A stretch of 64,000 nucleotides of DNA from the NCBI RefSeq assembly GCF_016427565.1, contig NZ_JAELXT010000003.1, forward strand, positions 1-64,000, written 5' to 3'. This document shows positions 26,476 through 35,766 of this stretch, piece by piece (positions within the stretch are counted from its first letter, which is position 1; every line of letters starts with the position of its first letter). The notes beneath the pieces are model-generated. The model was not told the DNA's origin. It did not search any database and was given only the letters and a program-made list of their open reading frames with translations. Made by a program: the position numbers and the translations under genes. This DNA is from Microvirga splendida (GTDB lineage: Bacteria; Pseudomonadota; Alphaproteobacteria; Rhizobiales; Beijerinckiaceae).

Positions 26476-27663
26476 ATGAACGATGTCGTCCTGATCCTCG
26501 GCCAAACCTCCCTGACCTGGGGGCAGGCTGTCATGGGGATGGCCGGTCTCAGCCTTCTTCTGCTTCTCCTCGTCACCGTGCTGCTCCTGCGGACCCGTCG
26601 GGAGCGTGCCCTGGAGGCCGCCGTGGCTGCCGAGCGGGCGCGGGAGATGGACGACAGGGTTGCGGAACTCACCCGGATCCAGTCGGAGATGACCGGCCGG
26701 ATGCGGACCATGGCCGAGGTGTTCGGCTCCCGCCAGAGCGACTTCGTGCGCATGATCTCGGAGCGGATCGACGGGCTCCAGCACCGGGTCGGCCAGGGGC
26801 TGGAATCCTCCACGCGCCACCAGTCCGAAAACCTGTCCAAGCTGAACGAGCGCCTCGCCGTCATCGACGCGGCGCAGCAGAACCTGACGAACCTCACCGG
26901 CGAGATTGTGGGCTTGAAGGATATCCTGTCCAACAAGCAGACCCGCGGCGCCTACGGGCAGGGGCGGATGGAGGCGATCATCCGGGATGGCCTGCCGCCC
27001 AGCGCCTTCGAGTTCCAGGCTACCCTGTCGAACCGCACGAGGCCCGACTGCCTCGTGCGCCTGCCGGGCGACGGGCGCGGGCTCGTGATCGACGCCAAGT
27101 TCCCCCTGGAGGGCTTCACCCTCTTCCGGGAGGCCAAGGGGGACGAGGCGCGCAGCCGGGCGGCCGCGAAGGTGCGCAACGACATGCTGGTCCATGTGAA
27201 GGACATTGCGGAGAAATACCTCATTGCCGGCGAGACCCAGGACATCGCCATGCTGTTCGTGCCGGCGGAGTCGATCTATGCGGACCTCGCCGAGCATTTC
27301 GACGACGTGGTGCAGAAGGCCCACCGGGCCCGCATCGTCATCGTCTCGCCCTCCCTCCTGACGTTGGCCATCCAGGTCATGCAGGCGCTCGTGCGCGATG
27401 CGCGCATCCGGGAGGAGGCGCGGGTGATCCAGGTCGAGGTGCAGAAGCTCCTGGAGGACGTGGAGCGGCTCGACTCCCGCGTGGCGAAGCTCGACGCGCA
27501 TTTCCGCCAGGCACAGGACGACGTGTCCCAGATCAGGATATCGGCCGACAAGATCGTGAAGCGCGGCGAGAGGATCGAAGCCCTCGAGTTCGACGAAAGC
27601 GAGGCGGAGGCCCGGGCCGAGCTCCTGCGCCTTCAGGGCCGCAATCTCCGAGCCGTCGATTAG
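26476..27663 (+). CDS. rmuC: DNA recombination protein RmuC family
   Basis: A 395-residue protein with one N-terminal TM (about residues 15-38, LSLLLLLLVTVLLL), a coiled coil (about 45-150) and a C-terminal PD-(D/E)XK nuclease-like domain with RPDCLVRLPGDGRGLVIDAK and the KVRNDMLVHVKDIAEKYL segment. RmuC limits inversions between short inverted repeats in E. coli, by unknown mechanism. The ATG at 26476 places the TM at the start; in-frame codons upstream lie in the repeat region. Its TAG stop overlaps the first base of the next gene's stress promoter. Confidence 0.9.
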   Translation: MNDVVLILGQTSLTWGQAVMGMAGLSLLLLLLVTVLLLRTRRERALEAAVAAERAREMDDRVAELTRIQSEMTGRMRTMAEVFGSRQSDFVRMISERIDGLQHRVGQGLESSTRHQSENLSKLNERLAVIDAAQQNLTNLTGEIVGLKDILSNKQTRGAYGQGRMEAIIRDGLPPSAFEFQATLSNRTRPDCLVRLPGDGRGLVIDAKFPLEGFTLFREAKGDEARSRAAAKVRNDMLVHVKDIAEKYLIAGETQDIAMLFVPAESIYADLAEHFDDVVQKAHRARIVIVSPSLLTLAIQVMQALVRDARIREEARVIQVEVQKLLEDVERLDSRVAKLDAHFRQAQDDVSQIRISADKIVKRGERIEALEFDESEAEARAELLRLQGRNLRAVD

Positions 27664-27687
27664 GAACCACCTTTTCTCCGCGACGTT
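27663..27687 (+). promoter_or_regulatory. EcfG (general stress response) promoter, exact consensus
   Basis: GGAAC at 27663-27667, then 16 bases, then CGTT at 27684-27687. This is the exact alphaproteobacterial EcfG consensus. It overlaps the last base of the rmuC stop codon and precedes the DUF892 gene by about 80 bases. Confidence 0.8.
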
Positions 27688-27767
27688 CTCCCCAAGCTGC
27701 ACGATGCGCCAAGCGAATGATGGCGCTCGCATGCAGGCACAGCTCAGAACTCGGGAAGGATTGCGCT

Positions 27768-28271
27768 ATGGGCCTTTTGTCGAAGGACATCAAGTCGTTG
27801 GACGACCTCTTCATCCACACCCTGCAGGACATCTACTACGCCGAGCAGCAGATCACGAAGGCGCTGCCGCAGATGATCGAAAAGGCGAGCGACCCGCAGC
27901 TCAAGCAGGCGTTCCAGACCCATCTCGGTGAGACCCAGCAGCAGATCCAGATGGTCGAGCAGGTCTTCCGCATGCATGGCCACGACCCCAAGGGCGTGAC
28001 CTGCCCGGCGATCGACGGCATCATCGACGAGGCGCAGGATATTGCCGGCGAGATCGCCGATCCGCAGGTTCTCGACGCCGCTCTGCTCGCCGCCGCTCAG
28101 GCTGTGGAGCACTATGAGATCACCCGCTACGGCACTCTCGTGGCTTGGGCCAAGCAGCTCGGCCGCGAGGACTGCGCCGGCGTCCTGCACCAGATCCTGG
28201 ATCAGGAAAAAGCGACCGACCAGAAGCTCAACCGGATCGCCGAGAGCAAGATCAACACGAAGGCTGCGTAA
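27768..28271 (+). CDS. Ferritin-like DUF892 protein (YciF/YciE family)
   Basis: A 167-residue four-helix-bundle protein. The family pattern is clear: LDDLFIHTLQDIYYAEQQI, QMVEQVFRMHG, AIDGIIDEAQDI and VEHYEITRYGTLVAWAKQLG, with Glu/His residues able to form a di-metal centre. Family members are stress-induced, but their enzymatic role is not settled. A paralogue lies at 41337. The start is preceded by GGGAAGGATT. An exact EcfG promoter upstream and a strong terminator downstream make it a single-gene stress transcript. Confidence 0.92.
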   Translation: MGLLSKDIKSLDDLFIHTLQDIYYAEQQITKALPQMIEKASDPQLKQAFQTHLGETQQQIQMVEQVFRMHGHDPKGVTCPAIDGIIDEAQDIAGEIADPQVLDAALLAAAQAVEHYEITRYGTLVAWAKQLGREDCAGVLHQILDQEKATDQKLNRIAESKINTKAA

Positions 28272-28295
28272 GCTTTTCGCGTGACTTCGAACGGG

Positions 28296-28324
28296 AATGG
28301 CCTCCGAAAGGAGGCCATTTTTGT
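28296..28324 (+). terminator. Rho-independent terminator after DUF892 gene
   Basis: A 10-bp stem AATGGCCTCC / GGAGGCCATT with a GAAA tetraloop followed by TTTTTGTT, 25 bases after the stop codon. Confidence 0.9.
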
Positions 28325-28331
28325 TAGGAAG

Positions 28332-29072
28332 CTATGACTTGGACTTCGCCGGCAATGCGTAAGCGCGCAGGAAATCCGCCAGGTCGTTGGTGATGTAGTC
28401 GATGTCCGGCGTCTTGACGGCTTCCTGCTCGAAGCTCTCCCGGAACGGGTCGAGGGTCTTGGGCACGATCAGGGTCGTGGTCATGCCGAGCTCGTGCGGC
28501 ACGGTCAGGTTCTTGGCGATGTCCTCGAACATGGCCGAGCGGGACGGCTCCACTCCATGGCGCTCCAGGAATATCTCATAGGCGCGCCGGTCGGGCTTGG
28601 GTACGAAATTGGAGGCGGCGATGTCGAACACGTCCTCGAAATGGTCGAGGATGCCGATCTTCCTCGCCACGTTCTCGGCATGCTTGCGGGAGCCGTTGGT
28701 GAGGATGAGCTTGCGGCCGGGCAGCCGCTCGATCGCCTCGCCCAGGCTGTGGTTCAGCTCGATGTCCGTGTGGTCGATGTCGTGCGCGAAGTCGAGGAAG
28801 TCGTGCGGATCGATCTCGTACTCGTCGATCAGTGCCTTCAGGGTCGTGCCGTATTTGTGATAAAAATACTTCTGCAGCGCCTGCGCCGACAACCCGTCGA
28901 GGCCGAACAGCTCTGTGATGTAGAGGGTGATCCGCTGGTCGATCTGCGGCCAGACCCGCGAGGTGTGCGGATAAAGCGTGTTGTCCAGGTCGAACACCCA
29001 CGTCTCCACATGCGAGAAGGGGCGGGACTCGGCCGAGGACAGATGGCTCTCGATGGCTGGCTTGGCGTTCAT
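28332..29072 (-). CDS. HAD family pyrimidine 5'-nucleotidase
   Basis: A 246-residue HAD hydrolase of the group annotated as pyrimidine 5'-nucleotidase (SDT1-like), dephosphorylating UMP/CMP-type nucleotides. Motif I is TWVFDLDNTLYP, motif II LILTNGSRKHAENV, motif III lysine in FVPKPDRRAYE and motif IV AMFEDIAKNLTVPHELG. The ATG at 29072 (MNAKPAIESHL) is used; a TTG further up exists. It follows argB by nearly 200 bases of repeat-containing DNA. Confidence 0.88.
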   Translation of the reverse strand: MNAKPAIESHLSSAESRPFSHVETWVFDLDNTLYPHTSRVWPQIDQRITLYITELFGLDGLSAQALQKYFYHKYGTTLKALIDEYEIDPHDFLDFAHDIDHTDIELNHSLGEAIERLPGRKLILTNGSRKHAENVARKIGILDHFEDVFDIAASNFVPKPDRRAYEIFLERHGVEPSRSAMFEDIAKNLTVPHELGMTTTLIVPKTLDPFRESFEQEAVKTPDIDYITNDLADFLRAYALPAKSKS

Positions 29073-29156
29073 GGATTCCAAAGACGACAATGGGGCCGTG
29101 CGGCCCCACTGCTGTAAATATAGGCGTTCTCTGCCGCTTCGGAAAGGGTGGGCTCA

Positions 29157-29202
29157 GCATCGGACCCAAAAGTGGAACCCACTTTTGGGACCAATCCGAT
29201 GC
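29157..29202. repeat. Dispersed palindromic repeat, type 1
   Basis: A near-perfect dyad running GCATCGGACCCAAAAGTGG to CACTTTTGGGACCAATCCGATGC around AACC. It lies between argB and the nucleotidase gene, directly before a type 2 unit. Confidence 0.85.
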
Positions 29203-29216
29203 CCAATCTAGAGAGT

Positions 29217-29269
29217 GCGCATCGTGTGGATCGGAAAACCGAATCCACTTTTCCGCACGATGCGCTATC
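29217..29269. repeat. Dispersed palindromic repeat, type 2, supplying the argB stop
   Basis: Ends GCGCATCGTG and CACGATGCGC are exact inverted copies; the interior has GGAAAACCGAATCCACTTTTCC. On the minus strand its edge CTA/TAG at 29265-29267 is the argB stop codon, so repeat insertion appears to have defined the end of the gene. Confidence 0.8.
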
Positions 29270-30191
29270 CGCGGCGGATCAGGGTGCCGGCGCCGTGGTC
29301 GGTGAACAGCTCCAGCAGCACCGCATGGGGCACCTTGCCGTCGAGGATGACAACCGCCTCCACGCCCTTCTCCAGGGCATAGATGCAGGTCTCGATCTTC
29401 GGGATCATGCCGTCCGTGATGGTGCCGTCGGCGATCAGGCGGCGGCAATCCTCGATGGTCATCTCGGGGATGAGGTTCTTGTTCTTGTCGAGAACGCCCG
29501 GAACGTCGGTGAGCAGGAGGAGGCGCTTGGCCGTCAGGGCACCGGCGATGGCGCCCGCGAAGGTGTCGGCATTGACGTTGTAGGTTTGGCCGTCCTGGCC
29601 GGTCGCGACCGGAGCGAGAACCGGAATCAGCTCGGCCTGGAGCACCTGGTCCAGGACCTCCCGGTTCACATGCTCGGGCTCGCCGACGAAGCCCAAGTCC
29701 ACCACCTTCTCGATGTTGGAATCGGGGTCGATCGCCGTGCGGGTCACCTTGCGGGCCATGACCATGTTGCCGTCCTTGCCGGACAGGCCCACGGCCTTGC
29801 CGCCCTCGGCGCCGATCCAGCCGACGATCTGCTTGTTGATGGAGCCGGCAAGCACCATCTCGACCACCTCGACGGTGGCCGCATCCGTGACGCGAAGCCC
29901 GCCCTTGAACTCGGACTTGATGCCGAGCTTCTCAAGCATTTTCCCGATCTGAGGGCCGCCGCCATGGACGACCACGGGCTTGATGCCCGACTGCTCGAGG
30001 AGAACCACGTCCTCGGCGAAGTCCTCGGCGGCCGCCCGGTCGCCCATGGCATGGCCGCCATACTTGATCACCACCACCTGCTGGTCGTAGCGCTGCATGT
30101 GCGGCAGGGCCTGCACAAGCACCTCGGCCTGCACGTGGACGTCGGGAAGGGGCGTGGACGGATCGGACATGGACGGCTCCGGCGCGGTCAT
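29265..30191 (-). CDS. argB: Acetylglutamate kinase
   Basis: A 308-residue amino acid kinase that phosphorylates N-acetylglutamate, second step of arginine synthesis. Landmarks: [57 protein letters not shown] and the C-terminal [14 protein letters not shown]. An N-terminal extension of about 25 residues (helix [12 protein letters not shown]) is typical of the arginine-sensitive hexameric class. ATGs at residues 1 and 8 are both possible. The TAG stop lies inside a dispersed repeat. It is separated from the DUF423 gene upstream by a second repeat. Confidence 0.94.
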   Translation of the reverse strand: MTAPEPSMSDPSTPLPDVHVQAEVLVQALPHMQRYDQQVVVIKYGGHAMGDRAAAEDFAEDVVLLEQSGIKPVVVHGGGPQIGKMLEKLGIKSEFKGGLRVTDAATVEVVEMVLAGSINKQIVGWIGAEGGKAVGLSGKDGNMVMARKVTRTAIDPDSNIEKVVDLGFVGEPEHVNREVLDQVLQAELIPVLAPVATGQDGQTYNVNADTFAGAIAGALTAKRLLLLTDVPGVLDKNKNLIPEMTIEDCRRLIADGTITDGMIPKIETCIYALEKGVEAVVILDGKVPHAVLLELFTDHGAGTLIRRG

Positions 30192-30216
30192 CGGGATCGA
30201 ACGGCCTGCCTTCTAG

Positions 30217-30264
30217 AGCATCGGACCCAAAAGTGGAATGCACTTTTGGGATCAATCCGATGCT
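30217..30264. repeat. Dispersed palindromic repeat, type 1
   Basis: AGCATCGGACCCAAAAGTGG facing CACTTTTGGGATCAATCCGATGCT around AATG. It fills most of the gap between the argB start and the DUF423 stop. No type 2 unit is attached here. Confidence 0.85.
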
Positions 30265-30299
30265 CCCTCCCTCAGACGGCGCTGCTGCAAACAGAGACT

Positions 30300-30668
30300 T
30301 CAGGCTCTCACACGGAGAAGGGCGGAGATGCCCACCAGCAACCACCCGATCATGAGAAGGATGCCCCCCGTAGGCGCGGCCCTTGGAAACAGCGCCACCC
30401 CCGAAAAGGCGCGGCGGGAAAGGTCGCCGCAGAACAGGACGAGGCCGAGCACCAGCACATAGCCGGCGATCTGCCCCATTGTCGGGCTCAAGGCGCCTGC
30501 TGCGACGAGGGCCACGAGGGCGAGCAGGGCAGGGGCGTGGAAGAGCAGGAACTGCGCCGCCGTCGTAAGATTGCCGCCCGTGATATGGGCCGCGGCGGCG
30601 GAGAGCCCTACGCCCAGGAGACCGGACAGGGAGGCCAGGACGATCAGGATCCTCAGCCCAAGGCTCAT
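30300..30668 (-). CDS. DUF423 family membrane protein
   Basis: A 122-residue protein with four hydrophobic segments and the DUF423 pattern: GLSAAAAHITGGNLTTAAQFLLFHAPALL, GYVLVLGLVLFCGDLSRRAF and APTGGILLMIGWL (shown in parts). YgdD of E. coli is the named relative; function unknown. It overlaps the engB stop by four bases and so belongs to the same operon. Confidence 0.85.
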   Translation of the reverse strand: MSLGLRILIVLASLSGLLGVGLSAAAAHITGGNLTTAAQFLLFHAPALLALVALVAAGALSPTMGQIAGYVLVLGLVLFCGDLSRRAFSGVALFPRAAPTGGILLMIGWLLVGISALLRVRA

Positions 30669-31330
30669 CCGGCGCCCCGCTCGCTCAGGAGCTTGGCGAT
30701 CCCGGCGCGCAGATCGGGAATTCCGAAGCCCGTGCGGCTCGAGGTCGGCAGAATCTCAGGGTAAGCGGCGGCGCGCTTCTCGATCTTCGAAAGCGTATCG
30801 GCCATGCACTTGTCGAGCTCACCTGGCTTCAACTCATCCGCCTTGGTCAGCACGACCTGATAGGAGACGGCCGCCGTGCCGAGGGTCTCCAGCACCGCCT
30901 CGTCCACGGGCTTGATGCCGTGGCGGGCGTCGATCAGCACATAGACGCGGGCAAGGCTCGCCCGGCCGCGCAGGTAGTCGTGGATCAGCTGCGTCCAGGC
31001 CTGCACCTTCTGCTTCTCGACGGCGGCGAAGCCGTAGCCGGGCATGTCGACGAGGTGGAAGCGGTCGTTGATATTGAAGAAATTGAGCTGCTGGGTGCGG
31101 CCCGGCGTATGAGAGGTGCGGGCCAGGGTGTTACGGCCGGTGAGCGCATTCACCAGGCTCGACTTGCCCACATTGGAGCGCCCGGCAAAGGCGATCTCCA
31201 CCTTGCTCATGGGCGGCAGGTTCTTCAGGGAGTTGGCGGCCCAGATGAAGTCCGCCTCGCCGGCAAAGAGCTTGCGGCCGATCTCGAGGAAGGGATCGAT
31301 GTCCTGGTTCGGGGGAGTTGTCTCGGTCAT
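30665..31330 (-). CDS. engB: Ribosome biogenesis GTPase EngB (YihA/YsxC)
   Basis: A 221-residue TRAFAC-class GTPase needed for large-subunit assembly. G1 is FAGRSNVGKSSLVNAL, G2 region TSHTPGRTQQLNFF, G3 LVDMPGYGFA, G4 LTKADEL and G5 TSSRTGFG. The ATG at 31330 (MTETTPPNQDID) matches family length; codons further upstream in frame are not supported. In related genomes it follows yidC directly; here a CYTH/CHAD gene lies between. Confidence 0.94.
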   Translation of the reverse strand: MTETTPPNQDIDPFLEIGRKLFAGEADFIWAANSLKNLPPMSKVEIAFAGRSNVGKSSLVNALTGRNTLARTSHTPGRTQQLNFFNINDRFHLVDMPGYGFAAVEKQKVQAWTQLIHDYLRGRASLARVYVLIDARHGIKPVDEAVLETLGTAAVSYQVVLTKADELKPGELDKCMADTLSKIEKRAAAYPEILPTSSRTGFGIPDLRAGIAKLLSERGAG

Positions 31331-31397
31331 GGGGCTCTTATCGGCGCTCGGAACGCTTTCTTCAAGGCACCTTTCCGATTTCCCGACGCTCGCGGGC

Positions 31398-32924
31398 TCA
31401 CAGCCAGAACGGGTCGGCCTTGGCGAAGGCCGCGAGGGCGGCCTCGCTCCTGTCGAGAAGCTTTGCTCGCTGCCGCTCCAGGCGTTTGGGCGGAACCGCC
31501 GGCAGGTACAGGGCAAAGGAGCCGCCGACCGCAAGGTCGTTCAGGTCTCCCAGATTTTCCTGAAGCTCCTCCAGAAGAGAGGAAAATGCCTTGCGGCGCT
31601 TCTGCGCCTTGCCGGACTTGAACAGAGACGCGAAGAATTCGGTGCCGTAGCGCAGCTTCTTGATGCGGATCCGCAGTTCGTGGCGCTCCTCGTCGTCGAC
31701 GTCCCGCAGGTGCTTTGCGAGCTTGCGGATGCGCTTGAAGCGGCGTGACAACTCGGCTTTCGCGAAATCCCGGGCAGAGTGCCGCCGGGCGGATTTCCGC
31801 CCGTTCTCGCCGGCAGCTCTCCAGGCTCCGTCCTCGATCCAGGCGGCCGTCTGCAGGATCACATCCATGAAGCGGCGGGATTCGAGGGTCTCGATCAGGT
31901 CCCTGTAGGCTTCCGTCCGGCGCCGCTCGATCTCCTCCATCTGCGACGGGTCCGGCGCGGCGTCCTCCAGGGAGCGCAGCCGTTCGATGAACACATCCAG
32001 ATCCCTGGCCGCGCCCAGGGCCTGCCCGGCCCAGCGGAGATTGTCCCGGATTTCGGCGCTCTCAGAATCGGTCAGCAGCTGGGCTCTGAACAGGGAGATG
32101 GCCGCCCTCAGGCGCCGCAGGCCCACGCGCATCTGGTGCAGGGCGGCGGGTTCCTGGGTGAGCCGCACCAGGGATTCGTTCTGCACCATCTGGGCAAGGC
32201 AGGATCGGGCGATGACCTGGAACGCCTCGGCGCAGGTCGCATCCTTCGACAGCTTGATCTTCTCGGACCTGAAGGGACTAAGGGGTCCCCCGTCGAGAAG
32301 GCGGTAGCCGCGCTCCGATTTGGCCAGTGTCGAGAGGCGCAGGGGCGCGGCCTCGCTCAAGCGGCGGGCAAAGGCGAAGAGGGCGCCTGCGTCGCCCTGC
32401 CGAAGCTCCAGCTCGACCTCAGAAAAAGCCGTCGCCTTGTCGCCGCCTGTCGCCTTGGCCCGATCGAAGGCCATTTCGATCACGGCGCCGTCGAATTTGG
32501 CCTCGAAGGCCTTCCTGTCCGTCTCGACCCTGAAGGCCGGCTGGATTCTCGCCCGCAGAGCCTTGTCCGCGACGAGCTTCTCGAGAGGGGTGCCGGTCGC
32601 GGCGGACAGGTCGAGCTCGCCATCCACCGGGGTCTCCCACTCGCCGCGATCCATGGCGATGCCCTTGTGCGGGCCTTCGGCCTTGATGGTCTGGACGGCC
32701 TTGCCCTTCTTGCGACGGATGCGCAGGCTGATGCCCTCGCGATGCAGGGCATAGTCGTCCGTGTCGAAATAGACTGCATGGAGCTGGCCGCTCTGCTTGG
32801 GCAGCGGCCGCGCCTTGGCGAGGGCGGGATGCGCAAGCAGGTCCTCGGCCATGCCCGACGCGAGTTCCAGCTTCAGCTCGATCTCACGAGGCTCGTCCTG
32901 CTTCGGCTTTTGCTTGGCGCTCAT
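31398..32924 (-). CDS. CYTH-CHAD domain protein (putative inorganic triphosphatase)
   Basis: A 508-residue two-domain protein. The N-terminal CYTH domain (about 1-200) carries the EXEXK metal motif as EIELKLEL and basic strands ISLRIRRKKGKAVQTIK, suggesting hydrolysis of triphosphate, as in YgiF. The C-terminal CHAD domain (about 220-500) is helical with conserved His/Arg/Lys patches (LHQMRVGLRRLRAAI, ARDLDVFIERL, RHELRIRIKKLRYGTEFF); CHAD domains bind polyphosphate. The two halves suggest polyphosphate-linked metabolism. It is isolated from yidC upstream by a terminator. Confidence 0.9.
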   Translation of the reverse strand: MSAKQKPKQDEPREIELKLELASGMAEDLLAHPALAKARPLPKQSGQLHAVYFDTDDYALHREGISLRIRRKKGKAVQTIKAEGPHKGIAMDRGEWETPVDGELDLSAATGTPLEKLVADKALRARIQPAFRVETDRKAFEAKFDGAVIEMAFDRAKATGGDKATAFSEVELELRQGDAGALFAFARRLSEAAPLRLSTLAKSERGYRLLDGGPLSPFRSEKIKLSKDATCAEAFQVIARSCLAQMVQNESLVRLTQEPAALHQMRVGLRRLRAAISLFRAQLLTDSESAEIRDNLRWAGQALGAARDLDVFIERLRSLEDAAPDPSQMEEIERRRTEAYRDLIETLESRRFMDVILQTAAWIEDGAWRAAGENGRKSARRHSARDFAKAELSRRFKRIRKLAKHLRDVDDEERHELRIRIKKLRYGTEFFASLFKSGKAQKRRKAFSSLLEELQENLGDLNDLAVGGSFALYLPAVPPKRLERQRAKLLDRSEAALAAFAKADPFWL

Positions 32925-33000
32925 TGTCCGTCACCGCATTTCATCGAGCACTGATATAGATGCGGCGCGCCTGGAAGAAATGACGGCGCCTGCGCCATCC

Positions 33001-33033
33001 TCAAAAGAAAATCCCCGGGACAGGCCCGGGGAT
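33001..33033 (-). terminator. Rho-independent terminator after yidC
   Basis: On the minus strand a 9-bp stem ATCCCCGGG / CCCGGGGAT with a five-base loop is followed by TTTTCTTTTG, 25 bases past the yidC stop. Confidence 0.88.
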
Positions 33034-33057
33034 GATCGCATTTCAGTCTGGCGCCGT

Positions 33058-34917
33058 TCAGCCCTTGGCGGGGCTGGCCTTGCGGCTGAAGGTCTTGCGC
33101 AGGTTGTCCCATAACTCGATCTTCACGCCGTTCTTGCGCATGATGAACGCCTGCTGGGTCACTGAGAGAAGGTTGTTCCAGGCCCAGTAGATCACGAGAC
33201 CGGCCGGGAAGGAGCCCAGCATGAAGGTGAAGATCACCGGCATCCAGGCGAAAACCTGCTTCTGGACCGGATCCGGCGGTTCCGGGTTCATCTTCATCTG
33301 CAGCCACATGGTAATGCCCATGAGGATCGGCCACACGCCGAGCATGAGGAACGGACCCAGCACCGGCACCGCGCCCGGATTGTAGGGCAGCAGGCCGAAC
33401 AGGTTGAAGATGGACGTCGGATCGGGTGCCGCGAGGTCGCGGATCCAGCCGAAGAACGGCGCGTGGCGCATTTCGATGGTGACGAAGAGCACCTTGTAGA
33501 GCGCGAAGAATACCGGGATCTGGATCAGCACCGGCCAGCAGCCTGCGACCGGATTGATCTTCTCCTTCCGGTAGAGCTCCATCAGCGCCTGCTGCTGCTT
33601 CATCTTGTCGTCGGCGAAGCGCTCGCGGATCGAGACCATCTCCGGCTGCACCGCCTTCATCTTCGCCATGGAGGCGTAGGACTTGCTGGCGAGCGGGAAG
33701 AACAGGATCTTCAGCAGCACCGTGACGAGCAGGATCGCAATGCCGAAATTGCCGAACAGGTGGAAGAAGAAGTCGAGCACCTTAAAGAGCGGCTTGGTGA
33801 TGAAGTAGAACCAGCCCCAATCGATCAGGAGGTCGAAGTTCCTGATGTTGAGCGCCTCATGATAGGCGTCGACGGTCGCGACTTCCTTGGCGCCCGCGAA
33901 CAGGCGCTGCGTCACTTCCGTGGTGGCGCCGGGCTGGAGCGTCTGTGCCGCGCCGAGCATGTTGGCCTGATAGATCTGGCCCGTCGGGCCCTGGCGCATG
34001 GTGAAGGAGCCCTGATAGGGCTGGGTCTGATCCGGGATCACCGCGGCGGCCCAGTACTTGTCGGTGATGCCGACGAAACCGCCGTTCACGCCCTCCCACA
34101 CCTCGCCGACGGTATTCTGGCCGGCGGGAACCGGGTCTTCCTTGGCGATGGCGTCGTAGGTGTATTCCTGCAGGCCCTTGTCGCCCAGGACGCCGATCAG
34201 GCCCTCGTGGAGCACGTAATAGCCGAGCGTCGTCGGCTTGCCGTGGCGGGAGACGAGGCCGTAGGGGTGCAGAGTCGCCGGCGCGGTGCCGCGGTTCTCA
34301 ACGGCATTCTTCACCGTGAACATGGACTTCCCGTCCACGGAAATCGTGCGCCGGAAGACGAGGCCCTGGCCGTTGTCCCAGGTGAGCGTCACCGGAGTCG
34401 AGGGAGTCAGGGTCGTGCTGTCGGCGGTCCACACCGTCTCGGCGGTCGGCACGGGGCCGTTCCCGGTCCCAACCCAGCCGAAGTCGGCGTAATAGGGGCT
34501 CTGGGTGCCAGCGGGCGACAGCAGAACGATGTTGGGGCTGCGCGGGTCGACGGTCTCGCGGTAGTTCCTGAGCGCCACGTCGTCGATGCGGCCGCCGCGC
34601 AGGTTGATCGAGCCGGCAATGGTGGGCGTGTCGATGGCCACACGCGGCGAGCGGGCCAGCGCCGCCTCGCGGGTCTCGACCGTGGGAGCCACCGGGGTAG
34701 CCGGCACCGTTCCCGGCACGGTGGGAGCAGCGCCCCCGGCCTGGCTCGGACTGGCCGGCGGGTTCGGCGCATTGGGATTGACCTGCGTGGATTGCTGCTG
34801 CTGGGAGGCCAGGCGCTGCCTTTCGGCCTCCGGGGCCGCAAAGAAGTACTGCCACCCTAGCAGGACCGCCATCGACAGCACGATGGCGACGATGAGGTTT
34901 TTGTTGTCATCACGCAT
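33058..34917 (-). CDS. yidC: Membrane protein insertase YidC
   Basis: A 619-residue inner-membrane insertase. TM1 is [20 protein letters not shown] after MRDDNKN; a Gln/Pro/Ala linker and large periplasmic P1 domain follow; the conserved core starts near residue 390 ([21 protein letters not shown] region) with the positively charged cytoplasmic loop [19 protein letters not shown] and helices [20 protein letters not shown] and [19 protein letters not shown]. The hydrophilic-groove Arg is in [15 protein letters not shown] or nearby. The start overlaps rnpA by eight bases. Confidence 0.95.
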   Translation of the reverse strand: MRDDNKNLIVAIVLSMAVLLGWQYFFAAPEAERQRLASQQQQSTQVNPNAPNPPASPSQAGGAAPTVPGTVPATPVAPTVETREAALARSPRVAIDTPTIAGSINLRGGRIDDVALRNYRETVDPRSPNIVLLSPAGTQSPYYADFGWVGTGNGPVPTAETVWTADSTTLTPSTPVTLTWDNGQGLVFRRTISVDGKSMFTVKNAVENRGTAPATLHPYGLVSRHGKPTTLGYYVLHEGLIGVLGDKGLQEYTYDAIAKEDPVPAGQNTVGEVWEGVNGGFVGITDKYWAAAVIPDQTQPYQGSFTMRQGPTGQIYQANMLGAAQTLQPGATTEVTQRLFAGAKEVATVDAYHEALNIRNFDLLIDWGWFYFITKPLFKVLDFFFHLFGNFGIAILLVTVLLKILFFPLASKSYASMAKMKAVQPEMVSIRERFADDKMKQQQALMELYRKEKINPVAGCWPVLIQIPVFFALYKVLFVTIEMRHAPFFGWIRDLAAPDPTSIFNLFGLLPYNPGAVPVLGPFLMLGVWPILMGITMWLQMKMNPEPPDPVQKQVFAWMPVIFTFMLGSFPAGLVIYWAWNNLLSVTQQAFIMRKNGVKIELWDNLRKTFSRKASPAKG

Positions 34918-35341
34918 GGGAATGTCCGCGACGCTCGCCGTTGGAGGGAGGTGAGGAGGAAGTGCGCTCTGCGGGAGGGGCGCTTTTCGGCTTGGTGACC
35001 GCCCGCAATGCGCGCCGAAGATCGTCGATGAGCACGTCGAACTCGGCGGAGAGGATGTCTCGCCGTCCGATGATGACGACGTCCGCATCGATGGTTGCGT
35101 AGTCCTGGCCTGCCGTCGGGATGGCGGCCCGGAGCCGGCGCTTGATGCGGTTGCGCTCGGTGGCGTGCCCGACCCGCTTCGTGACCGTGAGGCCGAAGCG
35201 CAGGCCGAGGCCGGTGCCTTCGCGCAATCGGGCCTGGACCGTCATCCGCTCGGTATGAAAGCGGCGGCCGGAGGCCGCCGCGACGAAGTCAGGTCTTTTC
35301 GTCAGACGCCCGAGGCTTGACGCGGCGCGAGGCTCGCGCAT
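34910..35341 (-). CDS. rnpA: Ribonuclease P protein component
   Basis: A 143-residue protein subunit of RNase P, which matures tRNA 5' ends. The RNR motif reads [20 protein letters not shown], and [15 protein letters not shown] begins the core. The C-terminus has a Ser/Pro/Lys-rich extension of about 25 residues beyond the usual length. It ends inside the yidC start and follows rpmH by 21 bases. Confidence 0.93.
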   Translation of the reverse strand: MREPRAASSLGRLTKRPDFVAAASGRRFHTERMTVQARLREGTGLGLRFGLTVTKRVGHATERNRIKRRLRAAIPTAGQDYATIDADVVIIGRRDILSAEFDVLIDDLRRALRAVTKPKSAPPAERTSSSPPSNGERRGHSHA

Positions 35342-35362
35342 CGGGCTGTCCTTAGCGGCTGC

Positions 35363-35497
35363 TTACGCCGACAGGCGCTTGCGGCCATGGGCGCGGCGAG
35401 CGGCGATGACCTTGCGGCCGCCCTTGGTCGCCATGCGCGCACGGAAGCCGTGGCGGCGCTTGCGAACCAGCTTGCTCGGTTGATACGTCCTCTTCAC
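35363..35497 (-). CDS. rpmH: 50S ribosomal protein L34
   Basis: A 44-residue basic protein, [20 protein letters not shown] at the start and [12 protein letters not shown] at the end, exactly the L34 length and pattern. The start codon is GTG at 35497, preceded by GGAGAAGTGCC. First gene of rpmH-rnpA-yidC. Confidence 0.95.
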   Translation of the reverse strand: MKRTYQPSKLVRKRRHGFRARMATKGGRKVIAARRAHGRKRLSA

Positions 35498-35627
35498 GGC
35501 ACTTCTCCGGTCGAATGGGGGCAGCGGTGCTCGAAGGCTCGCGCCCGTCTGGGTGTGATGGGGTTTCCCCCGAAACTGTCTCGAAAAAACGATCAGCGCC
35601 CCAAGAAGAGCGCTGTCAGCTTGCGGG

Positions 35628-35656
35628 CTTATGAAGGAACGGAGGGCCAAAGTCAA
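35628..35656 (-). promoter_or_regulatory. Sigma-70 promoter of rpmH-rnpA-yidC
   Basis: On the minus strand TTGACT (35656-35651), 17 bases, then CATAAG (35633-35628). It would give a leader of about 125 bases before rpmH. The same gap holds no other recognisable element. Confidence 0.6.
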
Positions 35657-35766
35657 CGCCGCTCTGGCCTTCGTGCGGCAATCCGGCCCCTCCTCACCAA
35701 GCTGTGACGGGCGCTTAGGCTTGACCTTACCGCGCCCTACATACCACACCGGTTTCAGGAGGACAC

